Shown piece by piece: positions 8,514-17,293 of a stretch of DNA of 64,000 nt (position 1 is its first letter; each line of letters opens with the position of its first letter). The notes under the pieces were generated by a model. The model saw only the letters and a program-made list of their open reading frames with translations. It had not been told where the DNA came from and did no database searches. The stretch is from MW101C3 sp943367595 (lineage in GTDB: Bacteria; Cyanobacteriota; Cyanobacteriia; PCC-6307; Cyanobiaceae): positions 20,509 to 84,508 of the forward strand of contig CALRJS020000015.1 in the NCBI GenBank assembly GCA_943367595.1, written 5' to 3'. The position numbers and the translations under genes are program-made.

Positions 8514-9455
8514 TCATTTTCCTTGCGGTTCCTGACAGAAAGGCACCGCCACCCGCTGGTCGAGCCACAAGCCGCAGGCGGCGCACAGCGCCACCAGTGG
8601 CAGCAGCACCTCCAGACCCCCCAGCAGCCAGGCCAACCCGAGCACTGCGGTGACGCCCACATACAGGCCACTGACCTGGCCGTGGGGCCAGCCGGCCCTG
8701 TGCAGGCGCTGGTACAGATGCAGGCGATGGGCCTGAACAATCGGTTGCCCTGCGTGCAGCCGGCGCAGCACACAGCTGCAGGCATCACCGAGCAGGGGGA
8801 AGGCCACGAGCAGCAGCCCCAGCATCGCCGAGGGCGTGGGGGCCAGCAGCACCGCAGCGGCGTAGATCGCCCCCAGCCAGGTGCTGCCCACATCCCCCAT
8901 GAACACGCGCGCCGGGCTCCAGTTCCAGGCAAGGAAGCCCAGCAGCGCACCCACCACCGCCCATAGCCAGCCGGCCTGCAGCTGCACGGCCGCTACGGCC
9001 AGCAGCACCGCCAGGCAGCCCGCCACCAGGCCGTCAAGCCCATCGGTGAAGTTCACGAAGTTGATCACGGCGGTGACCGCCACCAGCGCCAGCGGCCACA
9101 GCCACCAGGCCAGCGGCTGGGGCGCCAGCCCCACCAGGGCTGCTGCGGTGAGGGCCTGAACCCCATAGCGGAGGCTGGCCGGCAGGTCGTGCCGGTCGTC
9201 GAGGAGGCCCACCAGCGCCAGCGGCAGGCACAGCCCAGGCACCCACGCACCGCTGGCGGCGGCCAGGCCGGTGGCCACCAGCACGAAGGCCAGGCCGCCG
9301 CCCCTTGGCGTTGGCGTGGCATGGGAGCTGCGGGCGTTGGGGCGATCGAGCAGACGGCGCTGCAGCAGCGGGATCAGCGCCCAGGTGAGCAGGGCCGTGA
9401 GCAGGGCCGCCATCAGCGCCAGACCGATTCCTGCTGCTGCTGTTGCTGAGTTCAT
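8514..9455 (-). CDS. Initiating sugar-1-phosphate transferase, MraY/WecA/WbpL family
   Basis: A 313-residue polytopic membrane protein with the family motifs RSSHATPTPRGGG (~43-55), NFTDGLDG (~137-144, Mg/catalytic Asp), FMGDVGS (~187-193) and a cytosolic recognition loop HRLHLYQRLHRAG (~243-255). Such enzymes transfer HexNAc-1-P or a deoxy-HexNAc-1-P from UDP-sugar to polyprenyl phosphate, starting lipid-linked glycan assembly. Together with the dehydratase at 6334-8253 and the reductase at 9970 it recalls the WbpM/WbpV/WbpL set that starts O-antigen with a 6-deoxy-HexNAc. The ATG at 9455 overlaps the upstream stop as ATGA. It is the last gene of the long operon. Confidence 0.85.
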   Translation of the reverse strand: MNSATAAAGIGLALMAALLTALLTWALIPLLQRRLLDRPNARSSHATPTPRGGGLAFVLVATGLAAASGAWVPGLCLPLALVGLLDDRHDLPASLRYGVQALTAAALVGLAPQPLAWWLWPLALVAVTAVINFVNFTDGLDGLVAGCLAVLLAVAAVQLQAGWLWAVVGALLGFLAWNWSPARVFMGDVGSTWLGAIYAAAVLLAPTPSAMLGLLLVAFPLLGDACSCVLRRLHAGQPIVQAHRLHLYQRLHRAGWPHGQVSGLYVGVTAVLGLAWLLGGLEVLLPLVALCAACGLWLDQRVAVPFCQEPQGK

Positions 9456-9973
9456 GGCCTGGGCTCCGCCCAGTTGGGGCCTCCGGTGCGGCCATCCCAG
9501 CCGCTTGCCCGCCACAGCTGCAGACGCAGTTCATCGCGCCAGCGGCGCATCGGGTCTTCCCGGAAGCCGCCTGTGGGCGCCGCTGCGCCTGAGACGGCGA
9601 TGCCCTCCGCCCCAAGCGGGATGGCGGCCAGCGCCCTGGCCCGTGGGAGATGCTCTTCTCCCGTCACCAGCGTGAGCTCCCCCACCGGGTGCTGACGGGT
9701 CCAGGCGTGCAGGGCGATCATCTGCCCAACGGTATCGAGGCCTTCGGGGAGCTTCACCACCTGGCGCAGGGCGTCGGGGCTGGGCCGCTGCTGCCACAGA
9801 TCGAGCGCGTGCTCCAGGCGCACTGGATCCTCGGCCAGCACCGCGATCACGGCGTCGCCACGGGCCGGCCGCAGCGCCGGCCGCAGCCAGGGCCACTGCC
9901 ACCAGAGCGCCAGGGCCCCGAGCGTGAGCAGCGCCAACCGCCAGCGGCGTCGCTGCCTGCGCGGAGCTCTCAT
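9452..9973 (-). CDS. YdcF-like (DUF218) membrane-anchored protein
   Basis: A 173-residue protein with a basic N-terminus, one membrane anchor (WRLALLTLGALALWWQWPW) and a globular domain starting AVIAVLAEDPVRLEHAL. Its ending, WRDELRLQLWRASGWDG, is characteristic of the YdcF/SanA/DUF218 family, which is often found in envelope glycan loci and has no agreed function. It is short for the family and the usual first glycine-rich loop is not evident, so it may be a divergent member. Start ATG 9973 overlaps the upstream stop (ATGA) and its own stop overlaps the next ATG, so it is embedded between a reductase gene and the initiating transferase. Confidence 0.6.
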   Translation of the reverse strand: MRAPRRQRRRWRLALLTLGALALWWQWPWLRPALRPARGDAVIAVLAEDPVRLEHALDLWQQRPSPDALRQVVKLPEGLDTVGQMIALHAWTRQHPVGELTLVTGEEHLPRARALAAIPLGAEGIAVSGAAAPTGGFREDPMRRWRDELRLQLWRASGWDGRTGGPNWAEPRP

Positions 9974-10893
9974 CGGGCCAGCGGCAGCACCGGGAATGGC
10001 TGCGGCTCGCCCCCCAGCCACTGGTGCGCGGGCGTGAACCCCGCCAGATCAGCGCCCATCCGCAGCACCGCTTCAAACTGCTTGGGGCTCAGCAGCAGCA
10101 ACGGAGCCGCCAGCGCATAGAAGAGTGGCGGCGGCAAGGGCAGCAGCGCGGCACCGCGGTGGGTCGGCCGCAGCCGTTCCAGCATGGCGGCGTAGCTGAG
10201 CGTGTCATCGCCGCCGAGGGCCAGCTGCCGGGGCAGCGACGGCTGCGGGCCGGGGGCGGCCAGCCTCCGCGCCAGGCTGAGCGCCACTGCCGCCAGCTGG
10301 CTGCAGTGCAGAGGTTGACGCAGCCCGGTGACCGCTGGCAGCGGCAGCAGCGGCAGGCGTTGCAGCAGCCGGATCAGACGGCTGAGGTTGCGATCGCCGT
10401 AGCTGCCGCTGGCGCCGTAGATCAAGGTGGGGGCCAGCGCCACGCTGGCCAGGCCGAGGGCACCGCAACTGCGGTGCAGCAGCTCCTCCGCTTCCTGCAA
10501 CCGCCGCACCAGCGCCCGATCGAAGCCGTTGGTGGCGAAGCGCTTGGTGATCACCGACGAGGAGGAGCAGGCCACCACGCCTCGCACACCGGCCAGGGCG
10601 GCCGGCCGCTCCGCCACCAGGGCCGCCAGGAAAGGCGCCAGCTCCCAGATCGGCGCGAAGCTCAGCCACACCTGGGGCCTTCCTCCCTCAGCCGCGTCTG
10701 GATAAGGCCATTGCTGTGGCTGCCGCAGATCGCAGGGCACAAAGCGAACCCCGGGGCGTTCGATCGGTGGCCGCCGGCTCGCCACCACCAGCTCGAGCTG
10801 CGGGTCGTTGAGGGTCTGCTGCACCAGGGCGTCGCCGCTGGGCGTGGTGGCGCCGAACAGCACGATCCGGGTGGTGGCAGCGGTGGGGTCCAT
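9970..10893 (-). CDS. NAD-dependent epimerase/dehydratase-like protein (atypical SDR)
   Basis: The 307-residue product starts RIVLFGATTPSGDALV, a Rossmann dinucleotide-binding loop close to the GxTGxxG form of extended/atypical SDR proteins. A serine run (SSSSVITKRF, ~107-116) sits where the catalytic serine belongs. The usual YxxxK is not visible, and the corresponding stretch reads LVRRLQEAEE. By position it could be the 4-reductase of a WbpV-like step acting on the dehydratase product, but the missing Tyr-Lys makes the activity uncertain. ATG 10893 was chosen over an extension to 11010 whose translation is Thr/Pro/Gln-rich and unlike the family. There is a 117-base gap upstream. Confidence 0.6.
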   Translation of the reverse strand: MDPTAATTRIVLFGATTPSGDALVQQTLNDPQLELVVASRRPPIERPGVRFVPCDLRQPQQWPYPDAAEGGRPQVWLSFAPIWELAPFLAALVAERPAALAGVRGVVACSSSSVITKRFATNGFDRALVRRLQEAEELLHRSCGALGLASVALAPTLIYGASGSYGDRNLSRLIRLLQRLPLLPLPAVTGLRQPLHCSQLAAVALSLARRLAAPGPQPSLPRQLALGGDDTLSYAAMLERLRPTHRGAALLPLPPPLFYALAAPLLLLSPKQFEAVLRMGADLAGFTPAHQWLGGEPQPFPVLPLAR

Positions 10894-11010
10894 GGGGCGG
10901 TGGCGCTGTGGCGGTGGGCCTGCGGTGGTGGTGTCGTGCTGCGGTGGTGTTGCTGTGGCGGTTTGGCTGAGCTGGTGTTTCCGCAGGGGTGTTGGTGTGG
11001 CGGCGGCCAC

Positions 11011-11871
11011 TCAGCTGGCAGCGCTGGCCACACTTTGCAGCCGTTGCAGGTAGCGGAGCAGAAAGGGGGCCCACCACCACAGGCCGAAGGCGCGGCGGTA
11101 GGCGTGGCGCACCTCCTGCAGGCGACGGCGGTGCTGCACGCCGCTCACGCCGGCCGTGGCCATGTGCACCAGCTCCAGCGGCAGGGGCAGTACCGCCAGG
11201 TCGGAGCAGCGCGACAGCTGCAGGAAGTAGTCGAGGTCGGCGGCAAGGCGGAAGCCCTCCGCGTAGTGCGCCAGCCGCTGCCGCGCTCCGGGGCCGATCC
11301 AGGTGGCCTGGTGGGGAGGGGTGGAGCCGAGAAACAGGGACCGGCGGAAATCGTGCCGCCAGCGAAAGGCGGTGCGGCGCCCCAGCTGGGGAACGCCTGC
11401 TGGTGACGTCCCCAGGGGCGGCAGCGGCCCAGCCGGAAGGTCCGGCGGCAGCGTGGCGTAGCGCCCGGTGCAGACCACCAGATCCGGCCGTTGCGGGGCG
11501 GCCACGATCGCCGCCAGGGCCTGCTCCAACACGTCCGGGCCGGCGGCCCAGTCGTCGCTGCCCCAGAACAGCAGCCACTGAGTCGGCTGGGCGGCGCTGA
11601 AGCCCTGGTTCATGGCCCCGAAGATGCCCGGCTGATCGCTCGCCTGCCGCACCCAGCGGAAGCGGGCATCGGCGGCGCAGAGCTCTTGCAGATAGGCGCG
11701 GTGGGGGGGCGCTGAAGGCCCGTCGACGAACAGCACCTGCCAATCCTTCAGGCTCTGGCCCTGCAGGGAAGCCACCAGCCGCGGCAGCAGCCGGTGGGAG
11801 TTGAGGGTGGGCACCACCAACAGAAGCGCAGCGGGGGCGGGCGCCGGTGGCGGAGAGGAAGCGGCTGCCAT
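11011..11871 (-). CDS. Family 2 glycosyltransferase (WcaA-like)
   Basis: A 286-residue GT-A fold enzyme. LLLVVPTLNSHRLLPRLVASL is the nucleotide-binding opening, QGQSLKDWQVLFVDG the second strand, and FWGSDDW (~97-103) the metal-binding DxD equivalent. DQPGIFGAMNQGF before it is typical of WcaA-like enzymes. It is cytosolic and transfers a sugar onto a lipid-linked intermediate; donor and acceptor cannot be read. The ATG at 11871 shares one base with the upstream stop (TGATG), so translation is coupled to the GT87-WcaF fusion gene. A much longer open frame continues upstream on this strand but is only the out-of-frame shadow of that gene. Confidence 0.8.
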   Translation of the reverse strand: MAAASSPPPAPAPAALLLVVPTLNSHRLLPRLVASLQGQSLKDWQVLFVDGPSAPPHRAYLQELCAADARFRWVRQASDQPGIFGAMNQGFSAAQPTQWLLFWGSDDWAAGPDVLEQALAAIVAAPQRPDLVVCTGRYATLPPDLPAGPLPPLGTSPAGVPQLGRRTAFRWRHDFRRSLFLGSTPPHQATWIGPGARQRLAHYAEGFRLAADLDYFLQLSRCSDLAVLPLPLELVHMATAGVSGVQHRRRLQEVRHAYRRAFGLWWWAPFLLRYLQRLQSVASAAS

Positions 11872-13643
11872 CAGCGCTGCGCCACCGCCACCGCCGGATT
11901 GCCGCGCACCACCGTGCCGGCTGCCACCGTGCCGGAAGCCACGGCCCCCAGCCCCACCACCGCCCGCTCCTGCACCTGGGTGCCAGGCGCCAGCACCGCC
12001 CGGGCCGCGATCCAGGCATCGGCGCCGATCGTGATCGCCCCGAGCTGCAGATCGAAGCCGGGGGAGCGGAAATCGTGGTTGCCGGTGCAGAGGTAAGCCC
12101 CCTGGGAGATGCACACCCGGTCGCCGATCGTCACCAGCGCCAGGTTGTCGATCCAGACGGCCTCTCCCAGCCAGCAGTGCTCCCCCAGCGCCAGCCGCCA
12201 GGGGAACTTCACCCGCAGCCGCGGCTTGAGGCGGCCGCCAGCGCCGATGCGGGCACCGAAACCGCGCAGCAGTGCCTTGCGCCAGCCGCTGCCGGGAAGT
12301 TCCGAGCCCAGCAACGGTTGGCCCAGCAGCACCCACAGCACCTGGAGACCCCGTGGCGCGCCCGGGCTCCAGTCCGGTGGCAGCCGGTAGCCGCCCAGGT
12401 TCTGGGTGAGGGAAGGGGGGGCGGGCGCCAAGGGTGAGCGGGTCATGTCGAGGCTGGTGGGTGGTGGCGTTGCTGAACCGACGCTGGCCGGAGAGGGACG
12501 CAGCAGCAGGGCCAGCAGCAGCAGATTGACGAGCAGGCCGAGCCCGGTGCCGGCCACGGGCGGCAGATTGAAGGCCACAAGCCCACGGAACAGGAACCAA
12601 CTGAAACCCACGCAGCCGGCGATCGCCCAGCGCTGCTGCCGTGCGGCCGGCGTGAAGGCGTAGGCCAGCGGCAACAGCAGGAAGACGTAGTCGTAGAGGA
12701 GGTGGGTGACGAAGCTGAGTGAGGCCACGGCGGTGAAGCACCAGAAGCGCTGTTCATCGAGCCGCCGGGCCAGCAGCGGCGCCGCCCCAGCCAGCAGCAG
12801 GCAGACCGCCTGGGAGATTCGCAGCACGCTGGGCTCGAGCCCCAGGAGCTGGCGCAGCAGCGCCAGCAGATCGAAGGCACCGTTGGTGGTGCCATGGTCG
12901 GTCACGGCCAGGGGCTGGACCAGAAAGGCCGGCAGGGAGGGTTCGCGCAGCGCCACCGCCATGGCCACTGCCGCCGCCAGCACGGGCACGAACGAGAGCA
13001 GCAGGGGGCGCCAGCCGCGGCGCAGCAGCAGGCCCACCGCCAGGCTCGGGGCGAAGGAATACTTCATGTAGGTGAGCCCCAGCGCCATCGGCCCGAACCA
13101 CCGGCGCACCCACAGCCGCTGGCGTTCGAGCAGCCAGAGGCCAGCGATGAAGCTGAAGTAGATCAGCAGGCTGTGCTGGCCGTTGCCGAGGCAATTGCGG
13201 AAGGGTGTGGAACCGAGCAGCAGCAGCGTGAGCAGCAGGATCTGCCGACCGTTGAGCCTGAGGTACTTGCCGGTGAGCACGCCACTGCCCACCGCCAGCA
13301 TGATGTTGATCAGTGCCCAGCTGATTTTTGCCGCGGCGAAGGGCAGCGCCGCCAGCGGCAGCAGCAGCACGAACATCAGCTGGGCGTAGTTGGGATGCTG
13401 GGCCAGCAGGAGCCGGCCCTCAGGATTCCCATCGAGGAACACGCTGTAGGGGTTATCGCCCTCCAGCAGGATCCGCGCCGGCGACCACTGGAAATCCTGC
13501 GAGTGGAGCTCGGCCCGCTGCATCCCGATTCCCACCGACACCACCGCCAGAACAGCCAGGAGCACCAGCAGCAGCCGCCAGGGGCCTGCGGCGGGGATCC
13601 AGCGTCCAGGGCGAACTCTCAGGTCCATGGAGCCGACGGTCAC
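11871..13643 (-). CDS. Fusion: polytopic GT87/DUF2029-like transferase plus WcaF-like acetyltransferase
   Basis: One uninterrupted 590-codon frame joins two usually separate proteins. Residues 1-~395 are polytopic (about ten hydrophobic segments) with LLEGDNPYSVF and a conserved GNGQHSLL loop, resembling GT87/DUF2029 lipid-linked-sugar transferases. From Met400 (ATG 12446) the sequence matches a complete WcaF-type left-handed beta-helix O-acetyltransferase (LGGYRLPPDW, FGARIGAGG, LCTGNHDFRSPGF, VRGNPA). The internal ATG is followed by A, giving the ATGA pattern used at gene junctions in this operon, so two ancestral genes may have become fused by an indel. GTG 13643 is used; ATG 13628 is an alternative. 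Confidence 0.75.
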   Translation of the reverse strand: MTVGSMDLRVRPGRWIPAAGPWRLLLVLLAVLAVVSVGIGMQRAELHSQDFQWSPARILLEGDNPYSVFLDGNPEGRLLLAQHPNYAQLMFVLLLPLAALPFAAAKISWALINIMLAVGSGVLTGKYLRLNGRQILLLTLLLLGSTPFRNCLGNGQHSLLIYFSFIAGLWLLERQRLWVRRWFGPMALGLTYMKYSFAPSLAVGLLLRRGWRPLLLSFVPVLAAAVAMAVALREPSLPAFLVQPLAVTDHGTTNGAFDLLALLRQLLGLEPSVLRISQAVCLLLAGAAPLLARRLDEQRFWCFTAVASLSFVTHLLYDYVFLLLPLAYAFTPAARQQRWAIAGCVGFSWFLFRGLVAFNLPPVAGTGLGLLVNLLLLALLLRPSPASVGSATPPPTSLDMTRSPLAPAPPSLTQNLGGYRLPPDWSPGAPRGLQVLWVLLGQPLLGSELPGSGWRKALLRGFGARIGAGGRLKPRLRVKFPWRLALGEHCWLGEAVWIDNLALVTIGDRVCISQGAYLCTGNHDFRSPGFDLQLGAITIGADAWIAARAVLAPGTQVQERAVVGLGAVASGTVAAGTVVRGNPAVAVAQR

Positions 13644-13653
13644 GGGTGCATGG

Positions 13654-14766
13654 TCAGAGGAGACTGCCAGGGCGGGGACCTTCCCCCATCAACCACCGGT
13701 ACACCGCGGTGGTGGCTTCGGCCGCCTGCGGCCAGCTGTAGCGCCGTTGCATCAGCCGGCTGGCGGCGGCACCCATCTGGAGGCGCTCCGCTTCCGGCAT
13801 CGCCAGCAGGGCGTGCAACGGCTTGGCCAGGTTGGTGGCGTCGGGTGTGACCGGCAGCGCAGCGCCGGCGCCGAAGGCCTCCGGAAGGTTGCAGGCCGGC
13901 GACAGCAGGCAGGGCAGCGACCAGCTCATGGCCTCAAGCGCCGCCATCGGCAGTCCTTCGCTGAAGCTGGGCAGCACGAAGGCGTGGGCGCCGGCCAGGC
14001 AGGCCTCCTTGGCCGCTCCGAAGCTGGGGCCCAGCACCAGGATCCGCTCCAGCCCCTCGCGCCGCACCCGCTCCTGCAGCGCCCCACCGTCGCCCTGGCC
14101 CACCAGCACCAGCCACCAGCCTGCGGCCCTGGCCGCCGCCGCCAGCTGCCCCCAGGCCTCGATCAGCGGTGCCAGGCCCTTCTTGGCGTGAAAGCGCCCC
14201 AGGAATAGCAACACCTTCTCCCCCGCCGGAATCCGGTCCGACCAGGGGGGAGCGGTGGCGGTGCGGCCGGGCTCAGGCCGGCGCACCCCATTGGGGATCA
14301 GGGCCACTGGTCCGCTGAAGCCCAGGGCCCGGATCGCCTCCACCTCGGCGGGACACAGCGCCTGCAGGCAGCCCGCAGCCGCCAGCGCCCGGCGCTCCCA
14401 CAGCGACCAGACGATCCGTTTCTTCCAGCGGCTGTTGGCCATCGCCCAGGGATCCAGCATCCCGTGGGGCGTGATCACCAGGGGCATCCCGTCGGCGGCC
14501 AGGGCAGGGGCGATGCGGGTGGGGGAGCGCCAGAGGCCATGGACATGCACCAGGCCGGGTCGGCGCTGGCGCACAGCCGCCAGTAACAGGCGATCCCGGC
14601 GCCAGCTGGGCAGGGCCGCCGCGGTCTGCCAGCCCACGGCCCAGCCGGCATGATGCTGGGCCTCGCTCAGCTCCGCCACCATGGTGGCGATGCCCCCATC
14701 AGCGGCTGCCGATGGCGCATGGGAAAGATGCAGCACAGGGCCGGAAGCGTTGCCTGGAGCGCTCAC
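13654..14766 (-). CDS. GT4 glycosyltransferase
   Basis: A 370-residue GT-B enzyme. The N-terminal half has GLVHVHGLWRSPT and TPHGMLDPWAM, typical of acceptor-binding domains in the WcaI/AmsD-like branch. The C-terminal donor domain has KVLLFLGRFHAKKGL (~205-219) and the EX7E motif EGLPMAALE (~285-293). It is cytosolic or peripheral and retains configuration by family; the sugar is not predictable. The GTG at 14766 was chosen because it overlaps the upstream stop as GTGA; the frame stays open further but that extension is antisense-like and lies within the polymerase gene. The gap to the next gene is 10 bases. Confidence 0.85.
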   Translation of the reverse strand: MSAPGNASGPVLHLSHAPSAAADGGIATMVAELSEAQHHAGWAVGWQTAAALPSWRRDRLLLAAVRQRRPGLVHVHGLWRSPTRIAPALAADGMPLVITPHGMLDPWAMANSRWKKRIVWSLWERRALAAAGCLQALCPAEVEAIRALGFSGPVALIPNGVRRPEPGRTATAPPWSDRIPAGEKVLLFLGRFHAKKGLAPLIEAWGQLAAAARAAGWWLVLVGQGDGGALQERVRREGLERILVLGPSFGAAKEACLAGAHAFVLPSFSEGLPMAALEAMSWSLPCLLSPACNLPEAFGAGAALPVTPDATNLAKPLHALLAMPEAERLQMGAAASRLMQRRYSWPQAAEATTAVYRWLMGEGPRPGSLL

Positions 14767-16127
14767 GCTTGCCGGGGGCGGGCGGGCGCATTGCCGGGGG
14801 CCTCTTGCACGTAGCTCCTGGCGAAGAACAGTGGCAGCACCACGAAACAGAACAACGAGAACACCTGTGGCAGATAGCCCCGGCTCACCACCACATAGAG
14901 GTAACAGCTGGTGAGGGCGTAGATCACCTGGGCGGAGGGATCGTTGCGGTGCAGCTGCATCCAATCGAACAGGCGGCGCAGCAGCCAGCCCAGGCCCAGG
15001 CTCATCAGGATCAGCGAAGGCCAGCCGAACATCAGGTAGTACTCGGCGAAGCTCATGAACGCCGCACCCACGGCAAACTTTGAGCCTCCATAGACACCGG
15101 CGACGGCGCGGTTGATGTATTCGATTCCAGGCTTGTTGGGCCAGAGCTGGCGGGGGATGAAGAAGGCGGCTGTGTTGATGATGGGCGTGAAGCCCACGAA
15201 GGGATTGAGATCTGGAGCCTGGCGAATCACTTCGCCACTGGTAAGGAAGATGCGGCTTTCCACGAAGCCTTCGGAAATCACATCGGAGACGTCGCGATTT
15301 CTCACGCTGGCCAGATCCAGGCCGATGCCATAGCTTCGGGTGAGACCGATGAAGCCCGAGATCATGAGCAGGGCGGCCGCCGTGAGGCTAAGCACCACCA
15401 GCTGCGGTCGTCTCTGACGGCAGATATACCAGAGCAGGGCCATGGGTGCCAGCAGCACTACAAGCCGCCAGCGAAAGCCGGCAGTGGTGAACAGGGCCAT
15501 GGCGACCAGGGTCCAAAGCAGCACCATGACGTGGCCCCGGCGTTCATAGATCATGGCGGCGAACATCAGCAGGGTGCCGGGAATCACCAGGTTGAGGCTG
15601 AGGCGGAAGTAGTTGATGATGGCGCCGAGTAGGTCAGTGCCATCTTCAGATTGTTGCTTCTGAATCAGCACGCCCAACGGATTGAGCGGATTGAGCTGGG
15701 CAATCAGGGCGGGGCCGGTGGCCACCGCATAGAGCGTGAGGCCGATCACGTTGATCCAGAAGCCCACCTGGCGCGCCCAGCGGGGCGAACGGATCTGCAC
15801 CGGTTTTTCATGCAGCCGGCTTGGGAAGTTGTGAAAACCGAATAACACACAGCCATAGAACAGGGTGGCGCCGAGCCAGCCCCATACAAGGCTTTGGCGC
15901 AGGTCCACACCCCGGTCGGTGACTTCACCGGTGGAGAGCAACTGCAGCGGACCGAGAATGCAGTAGTAGCCAAGAATCACCGCCAGGATCACCGTGGGGC
16001 TGAAGGCGGCGAGGGGATCGCCGCTGCGCCAGGCCTGCCGCGCTTCCCAGCCGATCAGCGCCACCAGCAGGGCCAGCAGCAGCACCTCCGTGGGCGTGAT
16101 GGCGGTGAGGGTGGGGTTCATGGTCAT
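14763..16127 (-). CDS. Wzy-like O-antigen/exopolysaccharide repeat-unit polymerase
   Basis: A 454-residue, very hydrophobic protein with about 11-12 predicted membrane segments and a large central periplasmic loop (~280-350) rich in charged residues (GIGLDLASVRNRDVSD, PRQLWPNKPG). This is the general layout of oligosaccharide repeat-unit polymerases (Wzy/O-antigen ligase superfamily), which have little sequence conservation. It is the only polymerase candidate in this operon and is flanked by glycosyltransferases. Both ends overlap neighbours (ATGA at 16127, GTGA at 14766). It would polymerise flipped repeat units in the periplasm together with the Wzz/BY-kinase at 518. Confidence 0.75.
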   Translation of the reverse strand: MTMNPTLTAITPTEVLLLALLVALIGWEARQAWRSGDPLAAFSPTVILAVILGYYCILGPLQLLSTGEVTDRGVDLRQSLVWGWLGATLFYGCVLFGFHNFPSRLHEKPVQIRSPRWARQVGFWINVIGLTLYAVATGPALIAQLNPLNPLGVLIQKQQSEDGTDLLGAIINYFRLSLNLVIPGTLLMFAAMIYERRGHVMVLLWTLVAMALFTTAGFRWRLVVLLAPMALLWYICRQRRPQLVVLSLTAAALLMISGFIGLTRSYGIGLDLASVRNRDVSDVISEGFVESRIFLTSGEVIRQAPDLNPFVGFTPIINTAAFFIPRQLWPNKPGIEYINRAVAGVYGGSKFAVGAAFMSFAEYYLMFGWPSLILMSLGLGWLLRRLFDWMQLHRNDPSAQVIYALTSCYLYVVVSRGYLPQVFSLFCFVVLPLFFARSYVQEAPGNAPARPRQA

Positions 16128-17293
16128 GGCTGGCGTTGGCTGAGCAGGCGTGCCGCCAGCACGCTGCGGCGGCTGGGGCGGGGATGGCTGCGGGCCATGC
16201 TCACGGCGGCGTTCAGGCCCAGGGCGAAGGCTTCCAGGCTGAAGTGGCGCAGGTGTTCGGCGGCGGCGGCCCCGATGGCCTGTCGCTCCGGCGGCTTCAG
16301 CCGCTCCACCTTGTGCAGCAGGGCGCAGAGCTGGCCGGAGTCGGCGGGGTCAAAGCTCCAGCCGGTGGATTCCGGCTCGATCAGGTCGGCGGTGCAGCCG
16401 CAGGCCTCGCTCACCAGCACCGGCAATGCCGCCGCCATGGCCTCGTTCACCACCAGGCCCCATTGATCGCTGTGGCTGGCGAGCACGAAGGCAGCGGCCT
16501 CGCCGTAGCTGTGGGCAAGCTGGGGCAACTGCTGGAACGGATCCAGCCTCACCCGCTGCGGATGGGGCAGGGCACGGGCCGCCTGCTGGATCGCCGCTGC
16601 TTCAGGGCCGCTGCCGATCAGCCGCAGGCCCCAGCTGCCGCCTTCCTGCTGATAGCGCGCGTAGGCCTTGAGCAGGCCGGTGTGGTTTTTCTTGGCCACG
16701 AACCGGCTCACGCAGAGGAAATGGGGATCGGAGCTTGCAGGGCGTGCCTGAGCGGCAAGCCTCGAGAAAGCCTCATTGTCGACCACGTCCCAGGGCTGGT
16801 GGATGGCGTGGGCGGGGAAACCGAGGCGTTCAAGGTACGCCCGGCTCTCGCGGCCTGCCACCAAGGCGGCGGCATAGCCCCGCAGCAGCAGGGCCTTGCC
16901 GGCTTCCTTCAGGCCCTGGCGCGGTTCGTCGCTCCAGCGGCTGTCGGAGACGATCACCAGGGGCAGGCATCGCCGCTGGGCGGCGATCAGCAGCCGCTGG
17001 CAGGCGCGATCGGCCCAGCCCACGCTCACCACCACCGCTGGCTTCAGCTGCTCCAGCAGGGCGTCGAGCTGGCGGTCGATGCAGCTGTTGGCAGGATCCT
17101 GTTCCGGGTCGCTGCTGCCGGAGAGCGCGAACCGGGTGTAGCGGCCGTCTGGCGTGGCGTCCCAGGGGTATTCGCTGCTGGCAGGCCGTGTTTCCAGGGC
17201 GGCGAGGCGGAGCCGGTGGCTGGCGGCATCAAGGCGGGCGTGGTGATACGGCCCGATGCGGTGCAGCACCACCAGGGCGTCGGGGCGGCTCAT
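16124..17293 (-). CDS. GT4 glycosyltransferase
   Basis: A 389-residue GT-B enzyme starting DALVVLHRIGPYHHARL, an opening seen in GT4 enzymes that bind acceptor through an HxxRL loop. The donor domain has HFLCVSRFVAKKNHTGLL (~190-207), the GSGPE loop and DQWGLVVNEAMAA in the EX7E position, where the first acidic residue is Asp rather than Glu. It sits between the polymerase and another GT4 with ATGA overlaps at both ends (17293/17290 and 16127/16124). Substrate unknown. Confidence 0.8.
   Translation of the reverse strand: MSRPDALVVLHRIGPYHHARLDAASHRLRLAALETRPASSEYPWDATPDGRYTRFALSGSSDPEQDPANSCIDRQLDALLEQLKPAVVVSVGWADRACQRLLIAAQRRCLPLVIVSDSRWSDEPRQGLKEAGKALLLRGYAAALVAGRESRAYLERLGFPAHAIHQPWDVVDNEAFSRLAAQARPASSDPHFLCVSRFVAKKNHTGLLKAYARYQQEGGSWGLRLIGSGPEAAAIQQAARALPHPQRVRLDPFQQLPQLAHSYGEAAAFVLASHSDQWGLVVNEAMAAALPVLVSEACGCTADLIEPESTGWSFDPADSGQLCALLHKVERLKPPERQAIGAAAAEHLRHFSLEAFALGLNAAVSMARSHPRPSRRSVLAARLLSQRQP

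Noticed and set aside
10688..12019. A 443-codon minus-strand open frame rich in Arg, Ala, Pro and Gly
   Set aside because: It runs in another phase across the GT2 gene and the 5' parts of its neighbours, whose products have clear motifs; long stop-free antisense or shifted frames are expected at this GC content.
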